Below, piece by piece: positions 38,512 through 47,789 of a stretch of DNA of 64,000 nucleotides; the first letter of the stretch is position 1, and every line of letters starts with the position of its first letter. This DNA comes from Kitasatospora mediocidica KCTC 9733 (lineage in GTDB: Bacteria > Actinomycetota > Actinomycetes > Streptomycetales > Streptomycetaceae), in contig NZ_JQLN01000005.1 in NCBI RefSeq assembly GCF_000744225.1, positions 1,945,001 through 2,009,000 on the forward strand. Reading direction: 5' to 3'. Below the pieces are notes generated by a model that was not told the origin of the DNA, did no database searches, and worked only from the letters and a program-made list of their open reading frames with translations. The translations under genes and the position numbers were made by a program.

Positions 38512-39738
38512 GTGGCCGTCTGGGACGACCTGGTGGGCCAGGAACGCGTGGTCGAGCAGCTGACCGCCGCCGCCCGGGCGGCCCGCGCGACGGTGCTTGC
38601 CGGGCGCGGCGCAGCCTCGTCCGCCATCGAGCCCGGGGGTAACGCCTCGTTGATGACGCACGCCTGGCTGCTCACCGGTCCGCCGGGGGCGGGCCAGGTC
38701 ACCGCAGCCCGGGCCTTCGCCGCCGCCCTGCAGTGCACCAGCCCCGATCTGGAGCTCGGCGGCACGCCCGGCTGCGGGTTCTGCGACGGCTGCCACACCG
38801 TGATGGCGGAGAGCCACGCGGACGTGAAGTTCGTCCGGAGCGACGGCTTGTCGATCGGCGTCGGCGACATGCGCAGTCTGGTGCTGCGCGCCTCCAGCTA
38901 TCCCACCGGCGGGCGCTGGTCGGTGATCCTGATCGACGCCGCCCACCGGCTCACCGAGTCGGCCGCCAACGCGCTGCTCAAGGGCGTCGAGGAGCCGTCG
39001 CCGCGGACCGTCTGGCTACTCTGCGCGCCGTCGGTCCAGGACACCCTGCCGACCATCCGTTCGCGCTGCCGCCACCTCGTGCTGCGCACGCCGTCCGCCG
39101 ACGCGGTCGCCGACATGCTGGTGCGCCGGGACGGCGTCGAGCCGGGTGTCGCCCGGATCGCGGCGCTGGCCGGGCAGGGCGACGTCGAGCGCGCCCGGCG
39201 GCTCGCGGTGGACGAACAGGCCCGCGCCCGGCGCCTGGAGGTCCTGCGGATCCCGCTGGTGGTCGCCGACGTGGGCGGCTGCCTGGCCGCGGCGCAGCAG
39301 CTGGTGGACACCGCCAAGACCGACGCCGAGGCGCTGGCCGAGACCCGCGACGCCAAGGAGACCGGTGACCTCAAGGCCGCCTACGGCGCCGCCGAGGGGC
39401 TGGGCGGCAAGGCCCCGCGCGGGATGGCCGGCGCGGTGAAGGAGCTGGAGAAGCGGCAGAAGAGCCGGGCCACCCGGACCCGGCGGGAGTCGCTGGGCGT
39501 CGCGCTGCTCGATCTGCTGGGCTTCTACCGGGACGTGCTGGCGATCCAGCTCGGCGCGCCCGGCTCGCTGGCGAACGAGGACCAGCGCACCGCCCTGGGC
39601 AAGGTCGCCGCGGGCGGACCGCCGGAGGGCACCCTGCGGCGGATCGAAGCCGTGCTGGCCTGCCGTCGCGCGCTGGACCGCAACGTCGACCCGCTGCTCG
39701 CGGTCGAGGCCATGACGCTGGCGCTGCGGGCCGGCTGA
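38512..39738 (+). CDS. holB: DNA polymerase III subunit delta'
   Basis: A 408-residue clamp-loader subunit. Start GTG 38512 has GGGAG 6 bases upstream and gives (M)AVWDDLVGQ. GPPGAGQV occupies Walker A but has Gln for Lys, consistent with delta' not hydrolysing ATP. Four Cys (CTSPDLELGGTPGCGFCDGC) form the zinc site, and TIRSRCRHL contains the SRC arginine-finger motif. It lies 98 bases after tmk, a common pairing. Confidence 0.95.
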   Translation: MAVWDDLVGQERVVEQLTAAARAARATVLAGRGAASSAIEPGGNASLMTHAWLLTGPPGAGQVTAARAFAAALQCTSPDLELGGTPGCGFCDGCHTVMAESHADVKFVRSDGLSIGVGDMRSLVLRASSYPTGGRWSVILIDAAHRLTESAANALLKGVEEPSPRTVWLLCAPSVQDTLPTIRSRCRHLVLRTPSADAVADMLVRRDGVEPGVARIAALAGQGDVERARRLAVDEQARARRLEVLRIPLVVADVGGCLAAAQQLVDTAKTDAEALAETRDAKETGDLKAAYGAAEGLGGKAPRGMAGAVKELEKRQKSRATRTRRESLGVALLDLLGFYRDVLAIQLGAPGSLANEDQRTALGKVAAGGPPEGTLRRIEAVLACRRALDRNVDPLLAVEAMTLALRAG

Positions 39739-39928
39739 CGCCGCGGCGCCCGGCCGGGTGGCCGCGCGGGTGGCCGGGCTGGCGGGTGTTGGACCCGCTG
39801 CGCTCGCTCGTTCGAGTGAACGTGGGCAATCGCCCAGAACGGTCGCATGGATCCCCGGTGTCGTCTTGCACGCTGTGGGCTGGGCCGGTCCGGCCCCCGG
39901 TGTACTGGACCTTCCGAGGTGGTGCCCC

Positions 39929-41125
39929 ATGCCCCGCTCGTCCCTCCTTCTGCTACTTCTCCCGATCCTGTTGCTCGGCTTCTGGCTGGCCCGTGGCGCG
40001 CTGAACCGCTGGCGGGACCAGCGCGCCGCCGTGACCTACGAAATGTCCGCCGACCTTCGCCCGGCCATGCTGCGGGCCGGCGGGGCGGTGCTCTGCGGGA
40101 TGTGCGCGACCGCGCTCGCGGTGGCCGCGGTGCTGGGTGGCCGGGGTGTGCTGGGCGGTGTCGGTGCCGGGGGCCCGGGCAGCGCCGGGGCGAAGGCCCC
40201 CGGCGCTGGGGGCGTCCAGCGTCCGGAGGCGCCGCCGACGCCGGGTCTCGCCAACGCGGTCGCCGCGGTGGCGTCCGGGTCCGCTGCGCCGTCCGCTCAC
40301 CCGTCCGCGTCCGCGTCCGCCTCGGCGGCTGCGTCCGGCTCGGCCTCGGCGGCTGCGGGGCCGGTGCGGTTCGAGACGGTCTCGCACCCGGCCGAGGGCG
40401 AGTTGGTGCAGGGCGCCGTGCCCACCGCCGGAGGCAAGTCGCGCACCGTGCGGGTCTGGCTGCCCGCGCACTACGGTGACGACCCGTCGGCGCGCTTCCC
40501 GGTGCTCGTGCTGCAGGCAGGCACCCCCGGCCGCACGGCGGACAGCGAGATCCCCGACGTCTTCGACGGCATCGCGTCGGCGATCAAGCTGGGCCGCTCC
40601 CAGCCGTTCGTGGTGGTCGCGCCCGAGGGGCCCAAGGGGACCGGGCGCCCCTGCGACCTGGTCGCCGCCGCCCCGCAGGCACTCGCCGACGACGCCGCAC
40701 TGCGTACCGCCATCGCCGCCACGTTCCGTACCCTGCCGCCCGGACCGCAGGGCTGGGCCGCCCTCGGCGTGGACGCCGGTGCCCCGTGCGCGGCCGCGGC
40801 CGGGCTGACCCGCGGGGACCTGTACGGCGCCGCGGCCGCCGTGTCGGGCCGGTACGACGCCGCCGCGCTGGCACAGGCCGGCGCAGACGCGCCGTCCGGT
40901 GCCGCGCCGCAGCTGCTGCTGGCCGCCGCCAAGGGCGACGCCGACGGCCTCGCCTCGGCGCGGCAGGTGAGGAACGCGCTGCACGCGGGCAAGGGCCAGG
41001 CGGCCCGCGCGCTCGTCAGCACCTCCGACATCGTCGAGGACTACGCGCCGGACCGGGAGCGCCTGCGGCTGGTCCGGATCGCGGCGCAGTACCTCGCGGA
41101 GACGCTCGCTCACCCGGGCGGCTGA
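39929..41125 (+). CDS. Membrane-anchored esterase D-like alpha/beta hydrolase
   Basis: A 398-residue protein, start ATG 39929. Two N-terminal hydrophobic segments (3-20 and ~50-72) and a Gly/Ala/Ser-rich linker lead to a putative esterase domain: RTVRVWLPAHYGDDPSARFPVLVLQAG and FVVVAPEGPKGTGRPCD. The usual GxSxG is replaced by LGVDAGAPCAAAAGL (GVDAG), so the nucleophile is absent or changed. It may be a pseudo-enzyme related to mycolyl transferase/esterase D families. Confidence 0.7.
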   Translation: MPRSSLLLLLLPILLLGFWLARGALNRWRDQRAAVTYEMSADLRPAMLRAGGAVLCGMCATALAVAAVLGGRGVLGGVGAGGPGSAGAKAPGAGGVQRPEAPPTPGLANAVAAVASGSAAPSAHPSASASASAAASGSASAAAGPVRFETVSHPAEGELVQGAVPTAGGKSRTVRVWLPAHYGDDPSARFPVLVLQAGTPGRTADSEIPDVFDGIASAIKLGRSQPFVVVAPEGPKGTGRPCDLVAAAPQALADDAALRTAIAATFRTLPPGPQGWAALGVDAGAPCAAAAGLTRGDLYGAAAAVSGRYDAAALAQAGADAPSGAAPQLLLAAAKGDADGLASARQVRNALHAGKGQAARALVSTSDIVEDYAPDRERLRLVRIAAQYLAETLAHPGG

Positions 41126-41261
41126 ACGGGCGGGCAACGCGCCCGGCGGGCGTGGCGGGCCGGGCGGTGGGCGGCCCGCTTCCCGCTACGCTCGGACCGC
41201 CGGTCGAGGACGGACCGCACCCGAGTGTCCCGAGATCCCGAGATCCTTAAGGGGAGCCCGC

Positions 41262-42899
41262 ATGCGACCTGCCCGGCGGCACCGAACCACCGCTGCGCTG
41301 CGGATGGCGTCAGCACTGGTCGCGACCGGGCTGACGCTCGCGGGCTGCACCGGCCACTCCGGCGCCGCGAAGCCGCCCGGGATGGACAACGGCGGCCCGA
41401 TCTCCGCCGACGGCACCCCCGCCGCGACCGCTTCCGCCGCCGCCGTTGCGGGCGCTGCCACGCCGTTGCAGCCGCTGCCCGCGGCGATCCCGGCCGACCT
41501 GGCTTCCTTCTATGCACAGCAGTTGGCCTGGCAGCCGTGCGACCAGAAGTTCGAGTGCACCAGCTTCAAGGTGCCGCTGGACTACGACCACCCCGCTGCC
41601 GGTGACCTGAGCCTGAGCGCGGTCCGCCAGAAGGCCTCCGGGGACGGCTCCGCCCAGCACCTGGGCTCGTTGCTGCTGAACCCCGGAGGCCCGGGCGGCT
41701 CGGCGATCGAGTACGTCGAGTCGGCCGCGGCCGGTTACAACCCGGCGGTCCTCGCGGCGTACGACCTGGTCGGCCTCGACCCGCGCGGGGTCGGCCGGAG
41801 CAGCCCGGTCAGCTGCCTGAGCGGTGACCGGATGGACGCCTACACGGCCGTCGACAGCACCCCGGACACCCCGGCCGAGGTCGATCAACTGGTAGCGGCG
41901 GACAAGGAGTTCGCGGCAGCCTGCGAACAGCACTCGGGCCCGCTGCTGGGCCACGTCAGCACCGTCGAGGCGGCCCGCGACATGGACGTACTGCGCGCGC
42001 TGCTCGGCGACCCGAAGCTCGCCTACGTCGGCAAGTCGTACGGCACGATGCTGGGTGCGACGTACGCCGGGCTCTTCCCGTCCCGGGTCGGCCGGATGGT
42101 GCTGGACGGTGCGGTCGACCCCTCCCAGGACGCGCTGACCAGCAACCGCACCCAGGCGGGCGGCTTCGAGACGGCCTGGAGCTCCTTCGCCCAGGACTGC
42201 GTCAAGCGCGACGACTGTCCGATCGGGCGAACCGAGCAGGAGGCCGGTCGGCAGCTCGACGCGCTCTTCGCCAAGCTCGACGCCAGCCCGCTCAGCGCCG
42301 ACGGCGGGCGGAAGCTGACCGAGGCGCAGGGCGTCACGGGCGTCATCGAGGCGATGTACGCGGAGTTCCTCTGGCCGCAGCTGCGCGCCGGGCTGAAGGC
42401 GGCGCAGGCCGGCGACGGTGGCCCGCTGCTCAAGCTGTCCGACGACTACTACGAGCGCGGCAGCGACGGCTCGTACCCCAACCTGATGTTCGCCAACATG
42501 GCCGTCAACTGCCTCGATTCGCCGGCGCCCTTCCGCAGCCCGGACGAAGTCGCCCGCGCGGTACCGGACTTCGAGAAGGCCTCACCACATTTTGGGCGCG
42601 ACATGGCGTGGATGGCACTGTCGTGCACGTACTGGCCGGTCAAGCCGACCGGCGCCCCGCACACCGTCCGGGCGGCCGGCGCGGCCCCCATCGTGGTGGT
42701 CGGCACCACCCGCGACCCGGCCACCCCGTACGCCTGGGCGCAGGCGCTGGCAGGCCAGTTGGAGTCCGGCCGGCTGCTGACCTACGACGGCGACGGGCAC
42801 ACCGCCTACGGCCGGCACAACGACTGCGTGGACTCCGCGATCAACCGCTATCTGCTGCAGGGGGATTCGCCGGCCCAGGGGCTGCGCTGCGCCAAGTAG
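41262..42899 (+). CDS. Secreted tripeptidyl aminopeptidase-like hydrolase (lipoprotein)
   Basis: A 545-residue alpha/beta hydrolase, start ATG 41262. Lipobox LAGC with Cys29. Family motifs: LLLNPGGPGGSAIEY (oxyanion region), YVGKSYGTMLG with nucleophile Ser259, TTRDPATPY with the catalytic Asp, and DGDGHTAYG with the His, followed by the TAP-type C-terminal domain. Streptomyces relatives (Tap, SlpD, SlpE) release tripeptides from mature proteins outside the cell. Its last 59 bases overlap the tetR gene on the other strand. Confidence 0.93.
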   Translation: MRPARRHRTTAALRMASALVATGLTLAGCTGHSGAAKPPGMDNGGPISADGTPAATASAAAVAGAATPLQPLPAAIPADLASFYAQQLAWQPCDQKFECTSFKVPLDYDHPAAGDLSLSAVRQKASGDGSAQHLGSLLLNPGGPGGSAIEYVESAAAGYNPAVLAAYDLVGLDPRGVGRSSPVSCLSGDRMDAYTAVDSTPDTPAEVDQLVAADKEFAAACEQHSGPLLGHVSTVEAARDMDVLRALLGDPKLAYVGKSYGTMLGATYAGLFPSRVGRMVLDGAVDPSQDALTSNRTQAGGFETAWSSFAQDCVKRDDCPIGRTEQEAGRQLDALFAKLDASPLSADGGRKLTEAQGVTGVIEAMYAEFLWPQLRAGLKAAQAGDGGPLLKLSDDYYERGSDGSYPNLMFANMAVNCLDSPAPFRSPDEVARAVPDFEKASPHFGRDMAWMALSCTYWPVKPTGAPHTVRAAGAAPIVVVGTTRDPATPYAWAQALAGQLESGRLLTYDGDGHTAYGRHNDCVDSAINRYLLQGDSPAQGLRCAK

Positions 42900-43473
42900 C
42901 CAACCAGTCGTCCAGCAGCTTGATCTGACGCTCCGCCGGGAACTCGGCGGGAGCGAAGAGCGCCTGGACCACCAGGCCGAGCGCGAACCCCTGGGCGGCA
43001 GCGGCCAGATCCTCGGTCGCGGTGGTCGTCGGCAGCTCGCCGCGGCGCTGGGCGGCGGCGACGTGGACGGCGAGTCGCTCGCGCGAGCGGCGGTAGCGCC
43101 CGGCGTGGTCGGCGGCGAGCTCGGGGTCGGCCAGCGCGACGTCCCAGGAGCTGACCCAGATCCGGTTGGCGGCCGCGCTCTCGGGGGTGAGCGGCAGGAC
43201 GTCCAGCAGCGCCGTCCGCAGCGCGGCGAGTCCCTCGGTCGGCGCGGTGCGGCGCGGGCGCTCCTCGGAACGCTGCGCCAGGATCTCCAGCGCGGTGCGG
43301 AGCAGGGCGCGCTTGTTGGGGAAGTAGTGCGTGAGCAGTCCGGTCGAGGCGTCCATCTCGGCTGCCACCGCGCGCAGCGTCAGAGCGCCGAAGCCGCGCG
43401 TGACGAGCACCCGCCAGACCGCCTCGGAAACATCGCGGCGGCGGGCTTCATGGTCTCCACGGGCAGGCGGCAT
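42841..43473 (-). CDS. TetR-family transcriptional regulator
   Basis: A 210-residue repressor. The N-terminal HTH reads RDVSEAVWRVLVTRGFGALTLRAVAAEMDASTGLLTHYFPNKRALL. The C-terminal ligand domain is Ala-rich. The operator is probably the CAAACGTTTG palindrome 18 bases upstream of its own start, which lies between it and the divergent GNAT gene; autoregulation and control of the GNAT/LysE pair are likely. Its 3' end overlaps the hydrolase gene convergently by 59 bases. Confidence 0.9.
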   Translation of the reverse strand: MPPARGDHEARRRDVSEAVWRVLVTRGFGALTLRAVAAEMDASTGLLTHYFPNKRALLRTALEILAQRSEERPRRTAPTEGLAALRTALLDVLPLTPESAAANRIWVSSWDVALADPELAADHAGRYRRSRERLAVHVAAAQRRGELPTTTATEDLAAAAQGFALGLVVQALFAPAEFPAERQIKLLDDWLATWRSAAPGPANPPAADSG

Positions 43474-43490
43474 GGCGCTATAGTACCTGC

Positions 43491-43500
43491 CAAACGTTTG
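43491..43500. promoter_or_regulatory. Candidate TetR operator CAAACGTTTG
   Basis: A perfect 10-bp A+T-rich palindrome between the divergent tetR and GNAT genes, in a region of otherwise high G+C. Confidence 0.55.
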
Positions 43501-43576
43501 TTATGTACGACGTCTGCTGTGTACGGCGCCTGTTGTGCGCGTCGCACTCCGCAGCCCGGATTCCTTGGGGGACCCC

Positions 43577-44146
43577 GTGTACGCCATACCGCTCTCCGCC
43601 ACGCTCGACGCCGAACTCCGCCCGCTGGAGCCCTGGCAGGCGCCCGAGTTCCTCGCCCACATCGACCGCGCCCGCGCCAACACCGACCCGTGGATCCCCT
43701 GGGCCTCCGGCTCCACCGACCTCGACTCGGCCCGCGCCACCCTCCAGGGCTACGCCGACAAGCAGGCGGCCGACACCAGGCGGATCTTCGGCATCTGGCT
43801 GGACGGGACGCTGGTCGGCGGCGTGATGTTCGTGAGCTTCGACACCCGCCTCGGCAACTGCGAGATCGGCGTCTGGACCGAGGCGGCCGGCCAGGGCCAC
43901 GGCCTGGTCACCGCAGCCGTCCGGCACCTGCTGGAGTACGCCCTGGTCGAGCGCGGGCTGCAGCGCGCCGAGTGGCTCAGCAGCACGCTCAACGCCCGCA
44001 GCGGCGCGGTCGCCAAGCGCCTCGGGATGAGCCTGGACGGCGTGCTGCGCTCGTACTTCCCGCACAACGGGATCCGGCACGACAAGGAGGTCTGGTCGAT
44101 GCTCGCGAGCGAGTGGGCGGACTCCGAGCAGCGTCCCGGGCGCTGA
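43577..44146 (+). CDS. GNAT acetyltransferase (RimJ/RimL type)
   Basis: A 189-residue enzyme. Start GTG 43577 has GGGGGA upstream; GTG 43535 in the same frame is less likely. The fold is clear: IGVWTEAAGQGHGLVTAAVRHLLEYAL with the acetyl-CoA motif, then LQRAEWLSSTLNARSGAVAKRLGM, the RimL signature. It probably acetylates an N-terminal or amine group of a ribosomal protein or a small molecule. Confidence 0.9.
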   Translation: MYAIPLSATLDAELRPLEPWQAPEFLAHIDRARANTDPWIPWASGSTDLDSARATLQGYADKQAADTRRIFGIWLDGTLVGGVMFVSFDTRLGNCEIGVWTEAAGQGHGLVTAAVRHLLEYALVERGLQRAEWLSSTLNARSGAVAKRLGMSLDGVLRSYFPHNGIRHDKEVWSMLASEWADSEQRPGR

Positions 44147-44215
44147 ACGACCCCGGTCTGTCGGCTCCCCAGCGTCGGTACGATGATGTGCCCACGACTG
44201 CCTGAGGAGCCCCCG

Positions 44216-44866
44216 ATGCTGGGAGTCAACCACCTCGCCACCTACACGCTCGGCGCGGTGGTGATCATCCTGCTACCCGGGCCGAACTCCCTGTACGTGC
44301 TCTCGGTCGCCGCCCGCAAGGGCGTCCGCACCGCCTACCGGGCGGCGGCCGGGGTCTTCCTCGGCGACTTCACCCTGATCAGCCTCACCTCCCTGGGCGC
44401 GGCCTCGCTCCTCAAGGCCAACCCCGACGTGTTCGCCGTCGTACGGTTCGGCGGCGCGGCCTACCTGCTCTGGATCGGCTACGGCATGGTCCGCGCCGCC
44501 CGCCAGCTCTGGCGCGAACACCGCACCCCCGCGACGGCCGCGCCCGCCGAGGTCGTCAGCGGGACGGAGCGCCCGTTCCGCCGGGCACTGGTGATCAGCC
44601 TGCTCAACCCGAAGGCGATCCTCTTCCTGCTCTCGTTCTTCACCCAGTTCGTCGACCCCTCCTACGGACGCCCCGCCCTCTCCTTCGCCCTGCTCGGCGG
44701 CATCCTGCAGACCCTCTCGGCGATCTACCTCTCCGTGGTGATCTTCACCGGCACCGGCCTCGCCAACGCCTTCCACCGCCGCAAGCGCCTCTCCGCCGGC
44801 CTCACCGGCGGCGTGGCCGTCCTCTTCGCCGCCTTCGCCGCCAAACTCCTCGTCTCCTCCGCCTGA
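44216..44866 (+). CDS. LysE/RhtB-family amino-acid exporter (LeuE-like)
   Basis: A 216-residue membrane protein with six helices, start ATG 44216 after GAGGAG. LLPGPNSLYVLSVAARKGVR is the family signature near the N-terminus, and SLLNPKAILFLLSFFTQFV the second half's. It lies 69 bases after the GNAT gene and may share its regulation. Confidence 0.92.
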   Translation: MLGVNHLATYTLGAVVIILLPGPNSLYVLSVAARKGVRTAYRAAAGVFLGDFTLISLTSLGAASLLKANPDVFAVVRFGGAAYLLWIGYGMVRAARQLWREHRTPATAAPAEVVSGTERPFRRALVISLLNPKAILFLLSFFTQFVDPSYGRPALSFALLGGILQTLSAIYLSVVIFTGTGLANAFHRRKRLSAGLTGGVAVLFAAFAAKLLVSSA

Positions 44867-44994
44867 CCACCCCCGGCCGCCGCCCCCACCAGGCACGCCC
44901 CGGGGAACCCGTTACGGATCACCCCCGGAACCTGTGTAGACTAGCCCGCGTTGCCGATGCCAACCTGCCTTCGCAGGTCAGCCTTGGTGGCGGT

Positions 44995-45068
44995 GCCGCT
45001 TTAGCTCAGTTGGCCAGAGCAACGCACTCGTAATGCGTAGGTCATGGGTTCGAATCCCATAGGCGGCT
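44995..45068 (+). tRNA. tRNA-Thr (anticodon CGT)
   Basis: A complete 74-base cloverleaf. The acceptor stem GCCGCTT pairs with AGGCGGC; the D arm, anticodon arm ACGCA-CTCGTAA-TGCGT (anticodon CGT at 45029-45031), and T arm with GGTTCGAATCC are intact. No CCA is encoded. The 3' end is a common integration site, but I do not see a second copy of its 3' end in the window. Confidence 0.97.
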
Positions 45069-45072
45069 CCGT

Positions 45073-45109
45073 AAAGGCCCAGGTCAGATAGCCTCTGACC
45101 TGGGCCTTT
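45073..45109 (+). terminator. Terminator of tRNA-Thr
   Basis: Perfect 16-bp stem (45073-45088 with 45094-45109), 5-base loop, then TTTT. It begins 4 bases after the tRNA end. Confidence 0.93.
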
Positions 45110-45352
45110 TGCCTTCCCGTGACCTTTGGTGTCGGGCGGGCGTGAGCGGAAATCGCTTCATGATCACTCCCGGTGGACATTCGGTGGACATTCGTGCAGC
45201 GAGCGTGCACGCCGGTGGGCACGGACTTGATCCCGGTGGCAACGGGTCCGCTCGGCGGCATGTAACAACCCGACAAGCGGGCTGTGGCCGGACTCAGGGA
45301 TGATGTGCGGTGTAGACGGCTGAACGGGATCGCCTTGGGGAGGCGCGAGGCC

Positions 45353-46573
45353 ATGCGGCAGATCGGGTTGTACTACCCGTACGTGCACGTCCAGGACGAC
45401 GTCTGGATGAAGACGGCAGCTCTGTACTGGCCTCAGATGGCCCGGGTGGTCCCGGACGGTTATCCGGTGCGCGACACCGATTCGGCGCGAGCGCTCGCGG
45501 ATCAGCTCGACTTTTTCGTCCCGGTGTCGCCCGGCACCGCACCGGCGGCCGTCGAAGCGCCCTTCCTAGAGGTGATCCAGGAGCACGCCGGCGTGCTTCG
45601 GCGGTACTACCAGGTCGACGAGTGGGGCCGTAGCCTCGCGGTCCCGCCGGCACTACGTCGTACCAACGCCTACGTTCCCCAGACGGTGGCGCGCACCCAC
45701 CACGACGACCGGCCGCCGGGACACGTCGCCCACCTGTACTGGAAGGAGGTATCCCCCAACCTGCGCGAGGCACTGATCCAGGAGGGGCTGGCGATCAATA
45801 CGGATCGGCCGACGTACGAAGGCAGCAACCCGCTGGGCACCTGGATCTCGATGGACCCCATGCTCGCTTGGGTCTACAAGTGCGCCCTCACTGACGAGCT
45901 GGCTCGCCGGAACCGTCTCCTGCCCACGACTGACCAGGTCGCGGCTCACGCGGCGAACGAGGAGTGGACCACCGAGCGGATCGTCCGAGTGCTCCTGCGC
46001 GGCCGACAGCCGCAGGCCGACCACCCGGTGACGGCCGTCCTCGGGGAGCTGGCCGTTCAGATGGTGCTGCCAACCGATATGGCGACCGTTCCCGTCGAGA
46101 AGGTCATCGAGCTTCGGCAGAATTACGCGACGGAGTTTGACGCCTTCATGACCACGGTGGACACAGTCGCCGGCAAGATCCAGGAGGAGATCGTCGGGAT
46201 CGAGAACCGTGAGGTCCTCGCGGCGTACCTCCGGCAGGTCAACAAGCAGGAGTTCGAGGCGCCGCTCCGAGAGCTGAAGGCGGCCATGAGGAGCCTGAAG
46301 CTCGAGGCTACGACCGGTGTGCTCAACGTACAGACGCAGACACCTGCCGCGCTGGGCGCGGTCGGCGGGTACCTCGGCGGCGGACTGCCGTACGCCTCTG
46401 CGGTCGGCGTCGCGTTCGGCCTCTTCGGCTACACCCGGCAGATCAGCAAGCAGCGCGAGGACGCCCTCGGCGGTTCCCCGGTGTCCTTCCTCCTGAGGGT
46501 CGAGGCTGGCCTCCGCCCCGGGAGCCTGGTCCGCCGCCTCGCGAGCCTCGCCCCCCGCGCGGGCGCCCGGTGA
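45353..46573 (+). CDS. DUF6236-like hypothetical protein
   Basis: A 406-residue protein, start ATG 45353 after GGGGAGG. It begins MRQIGLYYPYVHVQDDVWMK, with a YYPYVHVQDD block that resembles proteins annotated as DUF6236. The middle is helical, with a possible coiled coil at ~240-330, and the end has a short Gly/Ala-rich hydrophobic stretch (LGAVGGYLGGGLPYASAVGVAFGLFGY, residues ~341-367) followed by a basic tail. No catalytic motif seen. It sits between the tRNA and the orphan 5S, in an accessory region, so a defence or mobile-element role is possible but unsupported. Confidence 0.65.
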   Translation: MRQIGLYYPYVHVQDDVWMKTAALYWPQMARVVPDGYPVRDTDSARALADQLDFFVPVSPGTAPAAVEAPFLEVIQEHAGVLRRYYQVDEWGRSLAVPPALRRTNAYVPQTVARTHHDDRPPGHVAHLYWKEVSPNLREALIQEGLAINTDRPTYEGSNPLGTWISMDPMLAWVYKCALTDELARRNRLLPTTDQVAAHAANEEWTTERIVRVLLRGRQPQADHPVTAVLGELAVQMVLPTDMATVPVEKVIELRQNYATEFDAFMTTVDTVAGKIQEEIVGIENREVLAAYLRQVNKQEFEAPLRELKAAMRSLKLEATTGVLNVQTQTPAALGAVGGYLGGGLPYASAVGVAFGLFGYTRQISKQREDALGGSPVSFLLRVEAGLRPGSLVRRLASLAPRAGAR

Positions 46574-46580
46574 GTCCCTG

Positions 46581-47264
46581 CTACCGGATTGGACCCCGTG
46601 GACGGGGCAGGGCGGCGGCACGCTTCTCCTGCGCGATCCGGGCTTGATCCCGCTGCTGGGCGTCCGCCTGCGCCTCCGCCGTGACAGGACCGCCGAAGGT
46701 GACTGCAGGTGCCGAGTCGACCGGATCGAGGAAGTATCTGGCGGGCGGCCGGGTGGACCGAGCAGGAAGGTGCAGGCGGGCGACGCCAGCCGGCAGTTCG
46801 GCACGAAGCGTCCCGTGCCAGCGGATCCATAGCGCCGGGTGCCCGCGAAGGGCTTCGTCGCGGAGCTTGTCCACCGCGGTGCTGTCATCCGTGCGATCGA
46901 TCTCCACCGCGACCGGCGGATCGCTGCCCCGGATCAGACGCAGGTCCAGGTAAGCCGACCATGGTGGTGACCAGTAGATGCGGCAGCCCCCTCTCTGCTC
47001 GCGAGGCGGGTCGATGTACCGGATCGGGGCCTCCCATCTGGTTCTCCACCCGGACGCCCTTGCCCACTGCGCGACCGCAACGCTGATGCACTGGGTTGCC
47101 CGCGCACCGGTCAAGCCGGCGAAGGTGAAATGGGTCTGGGACAGATACGTGTGCAGGGTGGCGGCGAGGGTCTCGGACTCGCCGACTACCGCTGGTTCGA
47201 TGGCCACCCGCTGATTCTCGGCGCTCGCACTGACAATGCCGCCTCGAACTCCACACCGGCACAA
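46581..47264 (-). CDS. Hypothetical protein with restriction-endonuclease-like core
   Basis: A frame of up to 227 residues; a stop lies just upstream of TTG 47264, and GTG 47207 is an alternative start. The centre reads PVAVEIDRTDDSTAVDKL and ALWIRWHG, a pattern like the E-x-D core of the PD-(D/E)xK fold, but no family is certain. The C-terminus is Gln/Arg-rich. It converges with the DUF6236-like gene with a 7-base gap. Function unknown. Confidence 0.55.
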   Translation of the reverse strand: MCRCGVRGGIVSASAENQRVAIEPAVVGESETLAATLHTYLSQTHFTFAGLTGARATQCISVAVAQWARASGWRTRWEAPIRYIDPPREQRGGCRIYWSPPWSAYLDLRLIRGSDPPVAVEIDRTDDSTAVDKLRDEALRGHPALWIRWHGTLRAELPAGVARLHLPARSTRPPARYFLDPVDSAPAVTFGGPVTAEAQADAQQRDQARIAQEKRAAALPRPRGPIR

Positions 47265-47363
47265 CGGGTTTAGTCGAGCCTTCCCGGCGCTGCCCGCGTG
47301 GCAGCGCCTGCCTCGTACGGTCGCACGGTTGTGGTCACCGTACGAGGCCTGCCAGCGCGCCAG

Positions 47364-47621
47364 TCACACGCCGAACAGCATGTCCTGGTAACCGCCGCCT
47401 GACTGGGTGAGCTGTCCACTTTGGTCGTTCTCTTCACCGGCGAAGGACTGCTGCTGCGCCAGGTGTCCGGGCAACGGGACGCGAGTTTCTGAGGCTGGAC
47501 ACAGAACGAGCTGGCGGCGCTGCTGCTTGTGGTCAGCGATCGCGCCAAGGCCGATAGCGTCCACCGGCACGACGGCGACGGACCTGCCGCAGGAGGGGCA
47601 GTCGATCCGGGGCATTCTCAT
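47364..47621 (-). CDS. Small protein with CPSCG zinc knuckle
   Basis: An 85-residue protein, start ATG 47621 (or 47615) without a clear ribosome site. It begins MRMPRIDCPSCG and has a further Cys at VLCPAS, so a small metal site is possible. The tail is Gln/Gly-rich. Codon use is plausible but the call is tentative. Confidence 0.4.
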   Translation of the reverse strand: MRMPRIDCPSCGRSVAVVPVDAIGLGAIADHKQQRRQLVLCPASETRVPLPGHLAQQQSFAGEENDQSGQLTQSGGGYQDMLFGV

Positions 47622-47710
47622 GGGCTGATGATCCCGCACGGGAGCGACAACGTGCGGGCCGCATCGGGGGAGAATGCGGACCGCCGGTTCCAGCAGCCCG
47701 GCCATAGCCG

Positions 47711-47741
47711 TTGAAACGGCCGGCGTGTGATCGTGTATGCT
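47711..47741 (+). promoter_or_regulatory. Candidate promoter of the orphan 5S gene
   Basis: TTGAAA at 47711-47716 and TATGCT at 47736-47741, 19 bases apart (or TGTATG with 17). It lies about 50 bases before the 5S gene. Confidence 0.4.
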
Positions 47742-47789
47742 GACGCCCAGACTTCAGAGCTTGGCGCCGGTCTAGAATCTGCGTCAATC

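Noticed and set aside
44995-45068. tRNA-Thr as the attachment site of the nearby integrase
   Set aside because: I could not find a second copy of the tRNA 3' end in the window, and the integrase lies 6 kb away with other genes between. It remains possible if the other end is outside the window.
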